Shown: positions 11,173 to 23,190, numbered from the stretch's first letter. The stretch is DNA of 55,698 bases from Haplosporangium gracile (GCA_015499985.1 JAAAUF010000161.1:512-56209), one strand, 5' to 3'. Translations and numbers: made by a program. Notes: generated by a model from the sequence alone, not told the origin.

Positions 11173-13165
11173 CTTTGTTGTTGGTGGTTGATAGTGTTGG
11201 TGTTTTGTTGGGTGGTGATTTGTAGTGTGTAGTGTAGGGTTTGAGTATTATCGTTTCCTGGTCCCGTTCGTTCGTTCGTTCGTGATGTTCTTCTAAGAAA
11301 GAAAGAAAAAAAAAAGAATGCATATCAAGGGCAGCGATCACGACTTTGTTAGTAAAAAGTAAGTTGATGTCCATTCGTCCTCATGTTCTCATGTGGACGC
11401 TGTGAGTTGAGGTGAGAGTTTTTGGGAACGTCCTGGCTGTCTGTCTTCCTCTCTCAAGCGAATGGTGAATGCGCCAAAGACAATCTCCTGTTTTTGATTC
11501 ACAAGAAAAAGTAGATGCCGATCGCGATGGAGACAATTCAAAAGCGCATGAGAAGTTTGCTTTCGACCTACAGAGAAGAGAAGGGAAACGGCGAAGGAGT
11601 AAAGGAGCAGAAAGAAAAGGAAAGGAAAAGAGAAGACGCAGTTGCCTTGACAAACGAGAGAAAATATCGTTGAACGGCGGAAAAAGAAAAAAAAAAAAAA
11701 AAAAAAAAAGAAAAGGAAAAGGAAAAAACGTGACCATGACAGCACATAATGATGATTCCGGATTCCAATGATCAACCGACAGCCTGCTAGGTTTCCCTTG
11801 TATAGGGACGCCGTCTCTTTTATGGAGTCTGGCTCTTGGAGCCTCTATCTTATTGTGTAGTGATAACTATGAAGCCACACTTTGACGATCGAAAGTGCTT
11901 TTAGCTCTGAGTCCAGTCTCTTATAAACGCGCGTGCTGACAGGACAGTGATTCATACGTGTGGGAATCAACGACCGTGGCTACCACCATCATCATCATTT
12001 TTCTCGATTTCAAGTCTGCCATATACCCATGGTCACTTCACCATCTTTTTTGACGCCACATGCACCCCGTCATCGATCATTCAAGAAGGCATGCAGAGAA
12101 CGCACAGACATATCTTTTTTTTTTTTCGTTCCTTCTTCCTCTCCTTTTCTTCCACAGCCCCCTATCCTTCTCTTTGTGTTTTTCACTGTAGAGTTGCTTC
12201 ACTATCTTAAAAGGAATGAAATATATGCTCACTAAAAGTCGTCAATAATCAGTAGTTACCGGGCCAGACCTGACAATCAAAATTGGCAAAGAGTTTCGTC
12301 TTCGTTCAACATTTCAACACATTACCTTCGCCAAACCATCTATTATTTCGGTATCGGCCAGACCTCTTTTTTTTTTTTTTTTTAGGTTTTATTCAAAGAA
12401 ATGTCGACCATTTTATAACATATCCTGGGCATTGCTACCTCAGTTCACCTCACCTGATTCTCCTGCTCAAGCATGAATGATACTTTCAGTGCTCCATCAT
12501 CATATGCAAAATATATCTGAGCCTGTAACGTTTTACAACACGATGTGCCCGAGGGATTAAAGAAGCCTTCTTCCGAGACATTGCGACAGCTTATCCGAGT
12601 TGCAAGTTCGTTTTGATATTTGAATTCGACAAGCTCAACCTAGCTACAAGATAAATGTCCATTCTCAGCCCAACCATGTGTCCATGTGTCCATCTGTCCA
12701 TCATATCCATTGTCATCATCATCGCCACCATTTCTATCAATCAACAATTGAGACACGCGTATTGACGCGATTTTTTTTTTTTTTTTGTTGGCTTGTTGAC
12801 GTGACAATAGAATCGGAGACGCAAAAATCGGTTGTCAAGGTTATCGTCCAATTCATCAAGAAAACTGTTTTGAGTAGAGTAACATTGGGACATTTATTAG
12901 TTTATTTGATTGACTCTTGTACAAATATGTGGGTGTGGGCGAAGGGTATGTGTAAGGAGAGTGTCTATGTCGACAAAACAAATAATAATAAAAAAAAAAG
13001 AATACTTTTTGGTTGACAACGATAATTAGGCGAAAGATTGTGTAAAAATGTGTAGATAGAGAGAAAAAAAAAGAGGTGAAGAGTGTGTGTGTCCTACTGG
13101 GAGGGTGTTGTCTCTCAGGAATGCCAGTGGGAAAAATAATAAAATGCAAAGTGAAATCCTGAATT
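11173..13165. other. Intergenic region upstream of VTC1
   Basis: About 2 kb without a gene that can be supported. It holds many homopolymer tracts (A-run near 11687-11710, T-runs near 12114-12127, 12366-12384 and 12773-12787). Open frames here are short and built from these tracts. The part near 11173-11400 should contain the VTC1 promoter; the part near 13000-13165 the 3' end of the fusion gene. Confidence 0.55.
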
Positions 13166-16100
13166 TTAGAGGACGTGAATGTTTGGATCACCGTGCTATG
13201 GGTAGTGAACAAAAACAAAAACAAAGTTAGGGTTAGCTTCCAAGTTCTAATACCAATGATGCTAGCCTTCAATTATACACAAAGGAGAACAAAGGACACT
13301 TACGAAAGGATGGCGCCAGCCGCACTGATAGGCCTCTGGGCTGTACACTCCTCCACTGGTCGAGGCATTATGCCCAAGATGTCTCTGGAGAAGCGTCTTA
13401 CTGATCACCATAGTCCCTGCACAACTTGAGCAGTAATCGTGCTGGCCTAACATGCAGTTCTGAAGTGCCTGATCGGGTGCAGGAACTGCCATTCCGCGCT
13501 GCTTCGCCAACTCGTCCTGCTCCAAAACAAACGAGACCACCAAGGCCACAGACTTTTTGAAGATCAGACCACTACCCCCAGTCGTAATAAAGACGCCACA
13601 ATGATCCTTGACCTGTCTATCGGCCTCATAGATCGTGTTCAGCATGGTTTGAAAGCCTCCCTCACAAAAAGGGAAATCGTCCTCCATGATGCCCAGATAG
13701 ACCGAATCCTCTGAGGTGCCAATCTTACGAATTGCGCTGATAAGATGCTTGCGCTGGCTCTTCTCTGCTCCATCCTCGCGAATCCATTTGATATGCTTGC
13801 GTGCCTTGGGGTTTGTCTCAAAGAAGGTCCTAGCCTCGTCAAACCTTGGATGGTCCGTGACATGAGTGTAGACAACGACCTGGATCCGGGAGTAGAGTGG
13901 GTGTGCTGGCTGATCCACGTCCGGGAAGGCGTCGAGGTACGATGATAGGGTCTGCTTGATAAATGCCATACCGTCCCGTCTGGGCGCCGTCATCATAACG
14001 AGGGTTAGCAGGAAAGGCGTGGTGGGCTCGATTGAGCTGTTTAATACGTCATCCGAGACGTTGGGCTTGTAGTTGTGGAGCTGGCGTGTGGCGACCAAGA
14101 TGAAGAAGAGGATCGCGATCATGGGCAAGACGTATCCTCCGAGTCGTCTGACAATGTACGAAGTAGTTCTCTCCTTCATGTATCCTGGCACTGCCGAAAA
14201 GTTTGTTGTTGGCAGAACTGGCGATGACGCTGCTGTTGATTCCAAAGACATACGAGCGTTCGAGTCCGAGTCTGAATCGTCACTGGTTTCCTTACTGTTG
14301 TTGCTGGCCATGGAGGTCATAGAAAAGTCCTGGCCGTCGGTGATGCCCAATCCAACAAGGGCGTCTTGATCCTGCCAAAGCTGCTGTTCTTGCGCCACAT
14401 CCTTGTCCTGAGAATGCTTCTCGTAAAGAGTGATTCTGACTTTCCCGCCCCATCGACCCATCCTGCGCTGGTAAGCAACACCGAGCGAGACGACGAATCC
14501 GACGATAAGACCTGATCCTGCCCACCAGAAGATTGCCTTGGGGATGACGTTGAAGAGACACAGTATGATCTGGACGTAGATCCGACGGAAGGCAAAGATC
14601 GATGTCGATGTTGTTAATGCTGTCGATGATGTCGATGATGTCCTTGGATCGGAGTCATCGGGCAAGAAGGCTTGGATAACCAAAAGAGCAAAGAGGAATG
14701 GAGCAAGGCCTAGCGTTGAAGTAGACATGACATAAGAGGCCAAATAAAAGGGATTAATAACTAGTAAAAATGTTATCTCATTGTAGGTTCCTGAATTCAA
14801 AAAACAAAAAGCGTATTTCCTCTTTTTGTATGGTATAATGAACAAAGAACACGCAACAAATAACCCCTGGACTGCCTAGACTGAGTGACCCAGGCAATGA
14901 CAAACAACAAAGAGAGGGCTGCTGTCAATTGCAACACATGTGCGCACAGGCTATCCAGGCTATCTCTCTGTCCCAGGATATAAATAGCTAAGGTACTGGA
15001 ATGCCCGCGAGTGAGGTTGGAGGCAAGGTGAGGCAAGGTGAGGCAAGGTGTGAGGCGAGGGGAAGGGAGGGGAGCAGAAAAAAAGGAAAGAAGATGGAAG
15101 AAAAAAGTCGTCATCGCCTAACGACCAGGCGATGCAAAAAAAGGTCCTGATTCAGCCCTCATCCGTCATCGCCTCATCTTGTCCTTCCCTCATTCACGCA
15201 AAGTGGAAAACGGAAAGTAAGGAGTAGGTCTTCCATCTGTTCGTCTATGCAAAACACTCTTCCTGAAAGGGCTGGCAAAGTTGGGGAACACGGTGAAAAG
15301 AAGGAAGGAGGGTAGAATAGCAGGGTTTGTGAAAAAGCATCGCAGTCGCTGTGTTTACACCTCGCTCGGCAGTAAAGGTTGGCTCACCGCAGCTCAGCCC
15401 TGAAAATCCTTATCTTTTGCTGTTGTCATTGTCTCCTATGATTTCATATGTGATATAAACCTACCGAGGTTGCATTCGATGACAGAGTCACTGAAGAACA
15501 GAGATGGGTATGCCCACCCCAGAGCGCGACTGAAGATGAATCCAAGCAATTGGCGGAGCCCCATGACGAGGACAACAATGATCAAGACCAGATTGCGAAA
15601 GATCCGTGTGCTGTTGTGATTGATGCTGGTGTTGCTCCGTTTAGTCCTGTTGTCGCGAAACACAGCTGTCAACCCCTCCTCGAACAGCCCGAAATTGATG
15701 AGGTTCGAGATCGCCAGCATGACGGCAATGCCAAGCGTCTGGTGGGCAGACTTTAACAACGTTGGAGTTAATGGCACAACAAACGGCGAGATCAAGAGTT
15801 CTAAATATTCGCCTCCGTAAAGTACATGTGATGGTGCCGAGCAGTGTTCCGGGAACTTGCCTCCCAATCCCAAAAGACTCTGTAATACTGTCAGCACAAC
15901 GACTATCCGCGTAATGGGCTGATAAAAGAGTAACGATGTGATAGTGTTAAATGAAAACAGGGTTGGGCTGTTGGCGGAAAAATCTGATGGAGGTAGTGTC
16001 GACGTTGAGTTGGCGGGTTGTTGATGCTCTTGTTCAAACTGGGCACCTAGTGACACGATTGTGTTCATATTGCTGCTACTGTTACTACTGCTGCTGGTCC

Positions 16101-16386
16101 CTGAGGTTGTTGGCGGAAATGCAGTGGACGGAGAACTGTTGATGTTCATTGTTTTTGAGTGGAACGATACGGGGGAATGAGGAGGTGAGGGGACAGGGGT
16201 AGTTGAGGCGAGGAGGATAGAAGCGGGCGAAGAGGGTCTTGATATGGATGATGCATAGGATGAGTGTTGTTGAGGGGAGAGGTGTTGTGAGGACATAGGA
16301 GTAGGACTCCTGTGTTGAGATAGTGAAGAAGACATTATGTGTTGTTGCTTGTATGTCTGCTGTTGCTGTTGATGATGATCGTGCAA
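13166..16386 (-). CDS. Rhomboid-like pseudoprotease fused to a GT-A-like glycosyltransferase domain
   Basis: Exons in minus order are 16386-15465, 14709-13304 and 13195-13166 (785 aa). Residues 1-145 are Gln/Ser/Pro-rich. A polytopic region follows with a SPFVVPLTPTLLKSAHQ loop and an INFGLFEEGL segment, like the LFEE motif of rhomboids. Exon 1 ends in SVIECNLG at a GTAGGT donor; exon 2 resumes in phase as LAPFLFALLVIQAF and provides the missing helices, including FWWAGSGLIVGFVVSLG. The sites expected to hold the GxSG serine and the GH histidine read NLGLAP and WAGS, so the rhomboid fold looks catalytically dead. After another helix (about 495-515) comes a lumenal-type domain (about 535-785) with LTLVMMTAPRRDG, an acidic YLGIMEDDFPF motif (about residue 650) and a Cys-rich end closing on GWRHPF/HGDPNIHVL. 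It is probably an endomembrane enzyme; donor and acceptor are unknown. Intron 1 (755 bp) is the weak point: an ATG at 14728 and a TATA-like element near 14980 would allow a separate shorter gene. Confidence 0.72.
15021..15050. repeat. Three perfect 10-bp tandem copies
   Basis: AGGCAAGGTG is repeated three times head to tail, inside the long first intron of the fusion gene. Confidence 0.9.
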
Positions 16387-16494
16387 GTGTAGGGAAGAGA
16401 AACGAGCGAGAGGAAGAAAAAGTTTTAAAATACCAGACGCAGGTTGAGATTAAAAATGAGAAAACGTCTGATATGAATCGAGGGTGAGGTGAAG

Positions 16495-16635
16495 AAAAAG
16501 AAGAGAAGAGAGGAAAGAAGAGAAGGAAAGAAGAGAAGGAAAAAGAAGAGAAGAGAGGAAAGAAGAGAAGGAAAGGAGAGAAGGAAAAAGAAGAGAAGAG
16601 AGGAAAGAAGAGAAGGAAAGGAGAGAAGGAAAAAG
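16495..16635. repeat. Pure purine 45-bp minisatellite, three copies
   Basis: AAAAAGAAGAGAAGAG recurs at 16495, 16540 and 16585, with a partial fourth start at 16630, an exact 45-bp period. The whole array is A/G on the plus strand. It sits about 110 bp upstream of the fusion gene start, so on the coding strand it is a polypyrimidine tract in the promoter or leader. Such mirror-like purine tracts can form triplex DNA (general knowledge, not tested here). Confidence 0.85.
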
Positions 16636-18147
16636 AAAAAGAAACGAAAAAGAGATGGTACGGCGAAGGAGAAAGTCTATGCAATGGGAAAAGTAAAATA
16701 CACTAAAAAAGACTAAAAAGCGGTTGCAGGATGATTTTTTAACAAAAATAAAAATAAAGGACGGGGGGATCAGGGCTGTGTTCACTCTCCCAAAGCCCAA
16801 CAGCAAAACGACCTTCAAGAAAGGAGAGAGAACAAGGAAGAGCTAGGAGTTTTCATCTGTATCTAGGCAGTGCCTCAGAACCAACAGGATGAATGAATGA
16901 AGGAAGGAATAAATGAAGGAAGGAAGGAATGAATGAGTGAGTGAATAAATGAATGAGGAAGTGGAGGATGACAATGAAAACGAGAAACAGAAAAGAAAGA
17001 GAAAGGGACCTGGTATCTGGCGAGAAGAGATATATATAAAGAGCGATAGAGACAACAGGAAGAAAGGTACCTTGCGTTGCAAGAGCAGGGCTGTTCTCGT
17101 TTCTTGACTGTGGTCTCCGGCTGCGGATGGTACCAACGACATCCTTGTCTTTTCTACTCTGCCACGTTTCACGTTGTAAAAAACCGCTCACTCATTCAGG
17201 CATGCAAACATTACTATTTAGAAACTCATTTCTCCCTCTTCTACAATCCAACAGAGAAGGCAGGAAGTGTATGTCTGTTGTTGTCGATGTTTTGCTGATA
17301 TTGCTATTGAGACATTTCATCACTCTTTCAGCGTAAATAAGGTTTTCCGTGCCAAGCGTATGCTGGCCAGCCTTGAAAAAAAGTTTAAAAATGCTGTTTT
17401 TGATTTTTCTATCCCCGTCTTTGCCTCTCTTTTAGTAATCATGTATGCTTGTGTCCTACGTTTTTCGGTCGACTCTTTGGCTCCCATTTTTCTTCCCGTT
17501 TTTCTCTTTCTCTCCTACAGCCCAAATATTCGCTTTTTTCGAACGATGACTGGCTCCTCTTTGGCTCGCTCTCTCGCTGCTACCGTTAAATCTGGCGCCG
17601 CCAATAAAACATGCCTTGAAAATCAGTTCGATCGGTCGAATCCAGGCACTATCGCCCATCATCGAATTGTCTCACACATTCCAGTCATCCGTCGATCCTA
17701 ATTACTTCTATCAATTTTGTTTTTCCTCCCACTTTCTTATCAATACTTTACAGCACAAAGTGATCATGCAACGCTACTACCAGTTTCTGAGACTTCTCTA
17801 CCCAATGCATTCTTCTTTCTCAAGAATACAGCTCAGCCCTGTAACCTACCATTTGCTCGCCTTGTTTAAGTTTATCGACGTGGACACAATCATAACAACT
17901 TCATTGAACCAAGATGGACATTCCTTTCTTTGTATGTTTGGAATAAATAATACAACGACAAAAAAAAATAAACACAGGAATCGATAGCGACAACAACAAT
18001 AACAACATCAACAGCAGCAACAGCAGGAGCAACAATTGGCCATGCATGAGAAAAGAAATCGTGACTTGAGAGAGGGGGAATCTTGTGCTGCAGAATTCAA
18101 TGTCTCCTACCGCACCGTACTCCGCTTCATTTGTCGAAGTAATGTTA

Positions 18148-18153
18148 CACGTG
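18148..18153. promoter_or_regulatory. CACGTG E-box upstream of the phosphodiesterase gene
   Basis: A perfect CACGTG palindrome lies 179 bp before the ATG, within promoter range. This is the core site of fungal bHLH factors. A six-base match is expected by chance now and then, so the role is tentative. Confidence 0.25.
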
Positions 18154-18331
18154 ATGGTTACCGCCTTTTGTCCTTTTACCCTTGCTCGTGCCTGGTCACT
18201 CTTCATGTTCTTTGTGCCTCTCTTCTTCTCCACAAAACTCCATTGGACCCCATCACTTTCGAAATTCATCCTCACAACACACTCTCCTACCCTCATTCCC
18301 CTTTGTCATCGCTCCTTCTCCCTTTCCATTC

Positions 18332-20245
18332 ATGGTCCGCTCATCTCTCTTCCTCACGGTCGGCATCCTTTTGGCCTCGTCCTCCTCCTGGGTCCAACAA
18401 GCCGACGCCCAGCAGCGGTGCAATGGCTACGCGGAGTTGTGTTCAAGGACCTACGACAAGGTTTCTTACCCTACCGCCCATAACGCCTTCGCCTTCAACC
18501 CTCCTAACGGACTCGCCACCAACCAAATCAACAACATCCCTACCCAGCTCAAAGACGGTATTCGTGCATTCATGCTCGACGCCTACGCTGCTCCATCCGG
18601 CAACCCTAATGAGATCCAACTCTGTCACACCATGTGTAAGGAACTTTTCTTCGCGACATCCAACCAAACCCAACCTCGACGAAACAAACCTACGCTCGAC
18701 AACTGACGTATTTTACCATCAATTGTTCATGTATCAATGCTGCAATTGGTACATCCTTCATTTGGATTTAGGCAACCTGTTGGATGGAGGTCCCCTCTCG
18801 GCTACACTCGCTCAGATCAAGACATTCATGGACGCCAACCCCAATGAGGTTCGTTTTAACTGATATAACCATCCGGTCAATGCAAGGATCATGGTTAACA
18901 ATCCTCATGTTGCTGCAGAATCAGCAAAAGAAGCACCACCTTTATGTTTTTTTCTCCTTCCGTCGTTAATTTTCCACGGATGCCATTTCGACACAGCCTT
19001 CATCGGGACTAACCTTGGATGTCTTCTATTCCTACTTTTCAAAACACATATGAATGAACAGGTCATCACCATTCTTTGGGAGAACGCCGCCAAGTTGAAG
19101 CCAGCTCAATTCCAGGTAAATAGAACAATCAAAAGCCCGGCTACACGCCAAAAATATCGCAGCCTCCTTTTTTTATTGTGTGTCTATTTTTTCGTCTTGT
19201 ATAAATAATCAAACACAAAACTCCATAGCTCACTCGCTAATCTTGCACGAAACAAAAATTTATGATCTAGGCTGTCTATGCTGCCGCTGGATTGAGCCCA
19301 TATCTTCACGCCCAGGCTAAAGGAGCTACCGCATGGCCCACTCTTGCACAGATGATTTCCAGCAAGAAGCGTCTTGTCAACTTTATCGACAGTGGCGCCG
19401 ATGCAACCGTCCCATGGTAAGTTGCAGCAAACTCAATTTGTTTCTGCCAAGAATATAAGAAAGGATGTGGAGAGTAAGAGGCGCGAAAGAGTGTAGGCGT
19501 AATGATAGTACGGAAGGCTGATGAAGGCTGAAGATGTAATTGAGGACTAATCTTTAGGATCGACTCTCATTCTGCAATATGCACATTCGCGTGTGATAGG
19601 TTAATGTCGGAATACGATTTCGTCTTTGAGACCCCTTACGATATTCCTAAGGGCACTGCCTATCCCTGCACCATCGACCGTCCCAAGGATCAGCGCAAGC
19701 AGGTACTTCTTGTCTTTCGCTTCCTCTTAACTGACAAACACTGCGCAATATACCATGTAACTCGTACAATAATAACCACGACGCGTAACTAATTGCATAT
19801 ATGCAACATGTTTTCGTATATTTTTTTGTAGATGTATGTCTTGAACCATTTCATTTCAGGAGTCTTCTCTCTGCAAGGAAGCACAATCTCGATCCCCCAA
19901 CCAGACGTTGCCGCTCAGACCAACGGCCCCGATTTGATTTTACACATCAACTCGTGTCAGACTACCTTCAAGCAGATCCCCAGCTTTGTCGCCGTTGATT
20001 TCTATCAGAAGGGGTCCTTGATCGAGACGGTGGCCAAGGTCAACAAGGTAACCTGGAACGGAATTGCGGCTACTGGAGCCAGTTCTGGAAAGAACGGTAC
20101 TATTAATGGAGGTTCCGGAAATGGCATTAATAGCGATGTCAGCAGCAAAGGAGCCAATGCTGTAGCGGGTTCATTGTTGACTGGCAAGTCTGTTGCTGCT
20201 GGATTTTTGGCAACCGCCGCTGGCGCCATCGTCCTCTTGTTGTAG
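18332..20245 (+). CDS. Secreted, GPI-anchored PLC-like phosphodiesterase (PI-PLC X-type)
   Basis: Exons are 18332-18635, 18772-18848, 19062-19115, 19271-19416, 19600-19702 and 19832-20245 (365 aa, phases consistent). A signal peptide (VRSSLFLTVGILLASSSS) ends near ADAQQ. The X-domain motifs follow: YPTAHNAFAF (first catalytic-type His), GIRAFMLDAY (Asp), LCHTMCNLLDGG (second His) and NPNEVITI (Glu). The C-terminus has a Gly/Asn/Ser linker and a final hydrophobic helix (GFLATAAGAIVLLL) ending at the stop, as in GPI-anchored proteins. Fungal members of this TIM-barrel superfamily act at the cell surface on phosphoinositides or glycerophospho-substrates; the substrate here is unknown. The two His and the acidic residues suggest activity. 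The upstream region has an E-box and a pyrimidine leader. Confidence 0.88.
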
Positions 20246-21250
20246 GTCTATTAGAGTTGCCCTTGTCTTTTTTCGCCTTTCTACAAATAACTACATAGAC
20301 TAGCACCAGTTTGTCCTGCACTCTACTACACGACACGACGCGCGTCGATGTAATGTACATGTACGCTCGCCAAAACTACCCAAAACTACCCCCCAAATGC
20401 AAAAAGACAGTCGATTGAAGAATGTGGGTCTAGTCTGTAACAAACAAATAATGACAGGGTTGTCATGTTGGTGAATTGTCCAGTTGACCCAAATGATAAA
20501 AATGAGTAACACACGGGAAAAAATGGGCTGGACTGGACAGGAAGAAACAGAGAGAGAGAGAAAGAGAGTGGAGAAGGTCCCTGACCTTTATTATTCCCGA
20601 AGAAGGTTTTTATAATGAGTCAATACTGTTGTAGTAGACAATGATTGCCTCGCTTTCGTTTCCTTCTGGATCCTCTCCTGCTCCTTTCTGTTGCCCGTGT
20701 TATTGCTGCTTATGTCAAAGAAGGGAGGGCTTTGCCTTTGGTCCTTTAAAAGGGGCTCGAATTGCTCAGAAAACTGTGCCAGAATAGGAAATGTCCACTT
20801 TTTTTTCCCACCTCTGTGTACTAGTAGCCTGTTCTGGTACCAGATCATGACGGCATTACTCATCCTCTTCCATGCATCTCTTAGGCTACTCCACTTTTTC
20901 TCTCCTTTCTTTTTTTTTCTCCTTCACTTATTCGTTGTCTGTATACCTCATCTTCGTTGTTAGTTAGACACATCATCATTTCTTTTTCTTTTTTTCCTTT
21001 TCACCCCACATTTTTCTAATCGATCCACCCAAAAGGGGAGAAGCGAAGGGAGGGGAAGAGAGAGGAAGAAAAACGAGTACGAAGTGCCAAAAGGGCCAAA
21101 AGAGTCAAAAGAGCCAATTAGGGCGCGGCGTCTGTTCTGCTCTGTTTTGTCTGTCGGGTTTAGGCTGTCCAGCCCAGTCCCTGTCCCTGAACAAAGGCGT
21201 GGAAATAATTTTCTACGCAGACGTAGACAGAGAGTAGTGTGTGAGTGAGC

Positions 21251-21273
21251 ATCATCATCATCATCATCATCAT
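21251..21273. repeat. ATC microsatellite
   Basis: Seven uninterrupted ATC units plus a partial one. On the minus strand it would encode an Asp run in an open frame (20960-21376) that I do not accept as a gene. Confidence 0.9.
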
Positions 21274-22104
21274 ATTTAGAAAGAGAAAGCAGCGCGGGGG
21301 AAAGGAGGGTCGGACTTTGAGAATTGGAATAAAAGGACCTTGATTGGATCCCTATAGTTGACCCATCATGCGACACTCCTTACCTCCTCTCTTCCTTTAT
21401 CTGAGAAAAGAGAAGGACGAGGGAGGGAAGCTGATACATCGATGTGGGTACCGACAGTCTATAACGTAGTATGTACTTTAGGACCGGATGGCTCAGATCA
21501 ATGAACTCTTTAATAGAGAGTACGGCAGAGGCAGGACTACACAGGCGTTCATCGGACGGCGTAGCCGTTCTACTAATGTAGAGCTAAATAATGAGGACGG
21601 TGTAACATTATTTGTATCAATGGGCCTACATAAATGACCTTGTTTGTTCTTGTTGTTCTCCCACACATATAAACTTGTGCTGCTCTCTTGATGCTCTCTC
21701 GATCAAGGCGGCGGTTTTTCGTACAGTTAGTCAAGCGCAGTTGACTGGTATATTACTTGCGTCTGAAGAAAACATGAAGAGGTACCCTGTCTTGGCGATA
21801 AAGAAAGAAGGAGCAAAAAATCACAAAAAGTCTTCAAGAACCGTTGAAACTACATGCGTTTGTTTACACTTTCAGTGCCTCTTACCCTGTGTTGCCTATT
21901 TTCATTTGTCTAGCGATAAATAAAAAAAGGTTCATTTGCCAGCAAACACAGAAAATGCCCTTTGTCTTAATAATTGACAACTTTTGTTCATCTCCGAGAA
22001 TTGGGGTTAACTGGACGATCAACTAAGGCCGTTCGTCTAGTTTTGTTCGCCTTGACCCTCCTTCATCTTTTGTCTGAAAAATGGGTCTCTTCGCATGTAA
22101 CTCC

Positions 22105-22114
22105 NNNNNNNNNN
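22105..22114. other. Assembly gap (10 N)
   Basis: Ten N bases directly followed by a T-tract. The fixed length and the homopolymer next to it suggest a scaffolding join of unknown true size. Confidence 0.98.
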
Positions 22115-22354
22115 TTTTTTTTTTTTTGAAAACGCGCGTTTTTTCGTTCTGTTCGATGGACGTTCCTGTTGACTTTTATCTTTTTCTTTTCGATTCATTA
22201 TCCGTTCTCATGGGTCGTCGCTGCTAATCAATCAATGGCTGTGTATCTGTGTGGCCGGCTACTTTGAGAGGAATGGAAGGCACTATACCATTCGAGTCAT
22301 CAGAATGAGACCGAATGGAATTGGAAAAACGAGCGTCGGCTGTTCAACTAACAA

Positions 22355-22370
22355 CCGATAGTCCTATCGG
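22355..22370. repeat. Perfect inverted repeat
   Basis: CCGATAG and CTATCGG are separated by TC. This could be a small hairpin or a dimer-binding operator. It is intergenic, about 0.8 kb before the permease start. Confidence 0.6.
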
Positions 22371-23190
22371 ATTTCTTTTATTCCTATTGGGATCTCCCAT
22401 TTCTAACTCTCTCACGGTCAGTCTCTCGCTGTTAGAAAAAAATTTTAAAGGTGGCAATGGATAGAAAACCGACTCTCCCTGTTGAACGCTAAAAAAAAAG
22501 AAAAGAGAAACATTGGGTTTGGTTGCCTAGACGCACTACTGGAGAGAGAGGATCATTGAATTTTTTAGCTTTTTTTTTTTTTTGCGATTTTTTTTCTCCG
22601 ACATATGAATTGAATAGACAATCGAATACACAAAAACACAGCAAGGTTAGTCGTCAAAAAAATAAGGGGGACTCGGTGATGGCAAGAAGTTGGTTGGTCG
22701 GTTGCTTATCCTCTTCTCTTCTCTTAGACACTCTTGTGAGGAGTGTATGTACCAAATGGGCTTTTTGATGCTTGTAATGTACGTACGCTGCTCTCTGGTA
22801 CACAGTGCTGCCGAGTACCCTGTTTTTCCTTCCTTCTCTTGTCTGTCGAGAGCACAGAAAACGAAGAAAAAAAACAGACAGGCATAAAAAGGATTTGCTT
22901 TCTACTCTTCTTCGATCGCTCTCTTCTCCTTCCTTTGTATTTCTTTTTCTCGTTTCCCTTTTCTTTGTTTCTTTTTTTTTTGTTCTTTGTCTTTTGCCTG
23001 CGTCTGCATTATACCCTTTCCTCATCGACTGTACCATTCCCTCTCTTCCCCTCTCCCCCACCCTTATCCTGAACCCTTCTTTCACTCACTTATTCACGCA
23101 TTCACGCTCTCTCACACTCATCTCCACAACCAACTCCTTCCTTTCACTTAACAACAGCCACAACACAACACACATAAACACAAACATATA

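Larger units (their letters stand above)
16387..18331. other. Divergent intergenic region, fusion gene / phosphodiesterase gene
   Basis: No gene supported. It contains a 45-bp purine minisatellite (16495-16635), a GAAT/GAAG-type simple repeat (about 16886-16960) and a TATATAAA at 17033-17040 with no coding start shortly downstream. A pyrimidine-rich leader (about 18290-18330) runs into the phosphodiesterase ATG. Confidence 0.55.
20246..23190. other. Intergenic region with assembly gap
   Basis: About 2.9 kb without a gene that can be firmly supported. It contains a minus-strand open frame at 20591-20863 that reads like protein but has no start context or homology I recognise, an ATC microsatellite, a 10-N gap, a perfect short inverted repeat, and a pyrimidine-rich run (about 22890-23160) forming the permease leader. 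Confidence 0.55.

Noticed and set aside
11381..11775. Overlapping minus-strand open frames rich in Phe and Leu
   Set aside because: They are translations of a long A/T homopolymer and purine tract; no signal peptide or family pattern.
13304..14728. Glycosyltransferase ORF treated as its own gene starting at 14728
   Set aside because: Its first residues complete the truncated rhomboid-type domain upstream in exact phase; kept only as an alternative isoform.
16085..16818. Minus-strand frames with repeated FFPLFSSFSFS-type units that look like membrane repeats
   Set aside because: They are the pyrimidine strand of the 45-bp purine minisatellite and out of frame with the real gene start at 16386.
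20960..21376. Minus-strand open frame of 138 codons with an Asp run
   Set aside because: The Asp run comes from an ATC microsatellite; the rest is low-complexity and basic with no splice or domain support.
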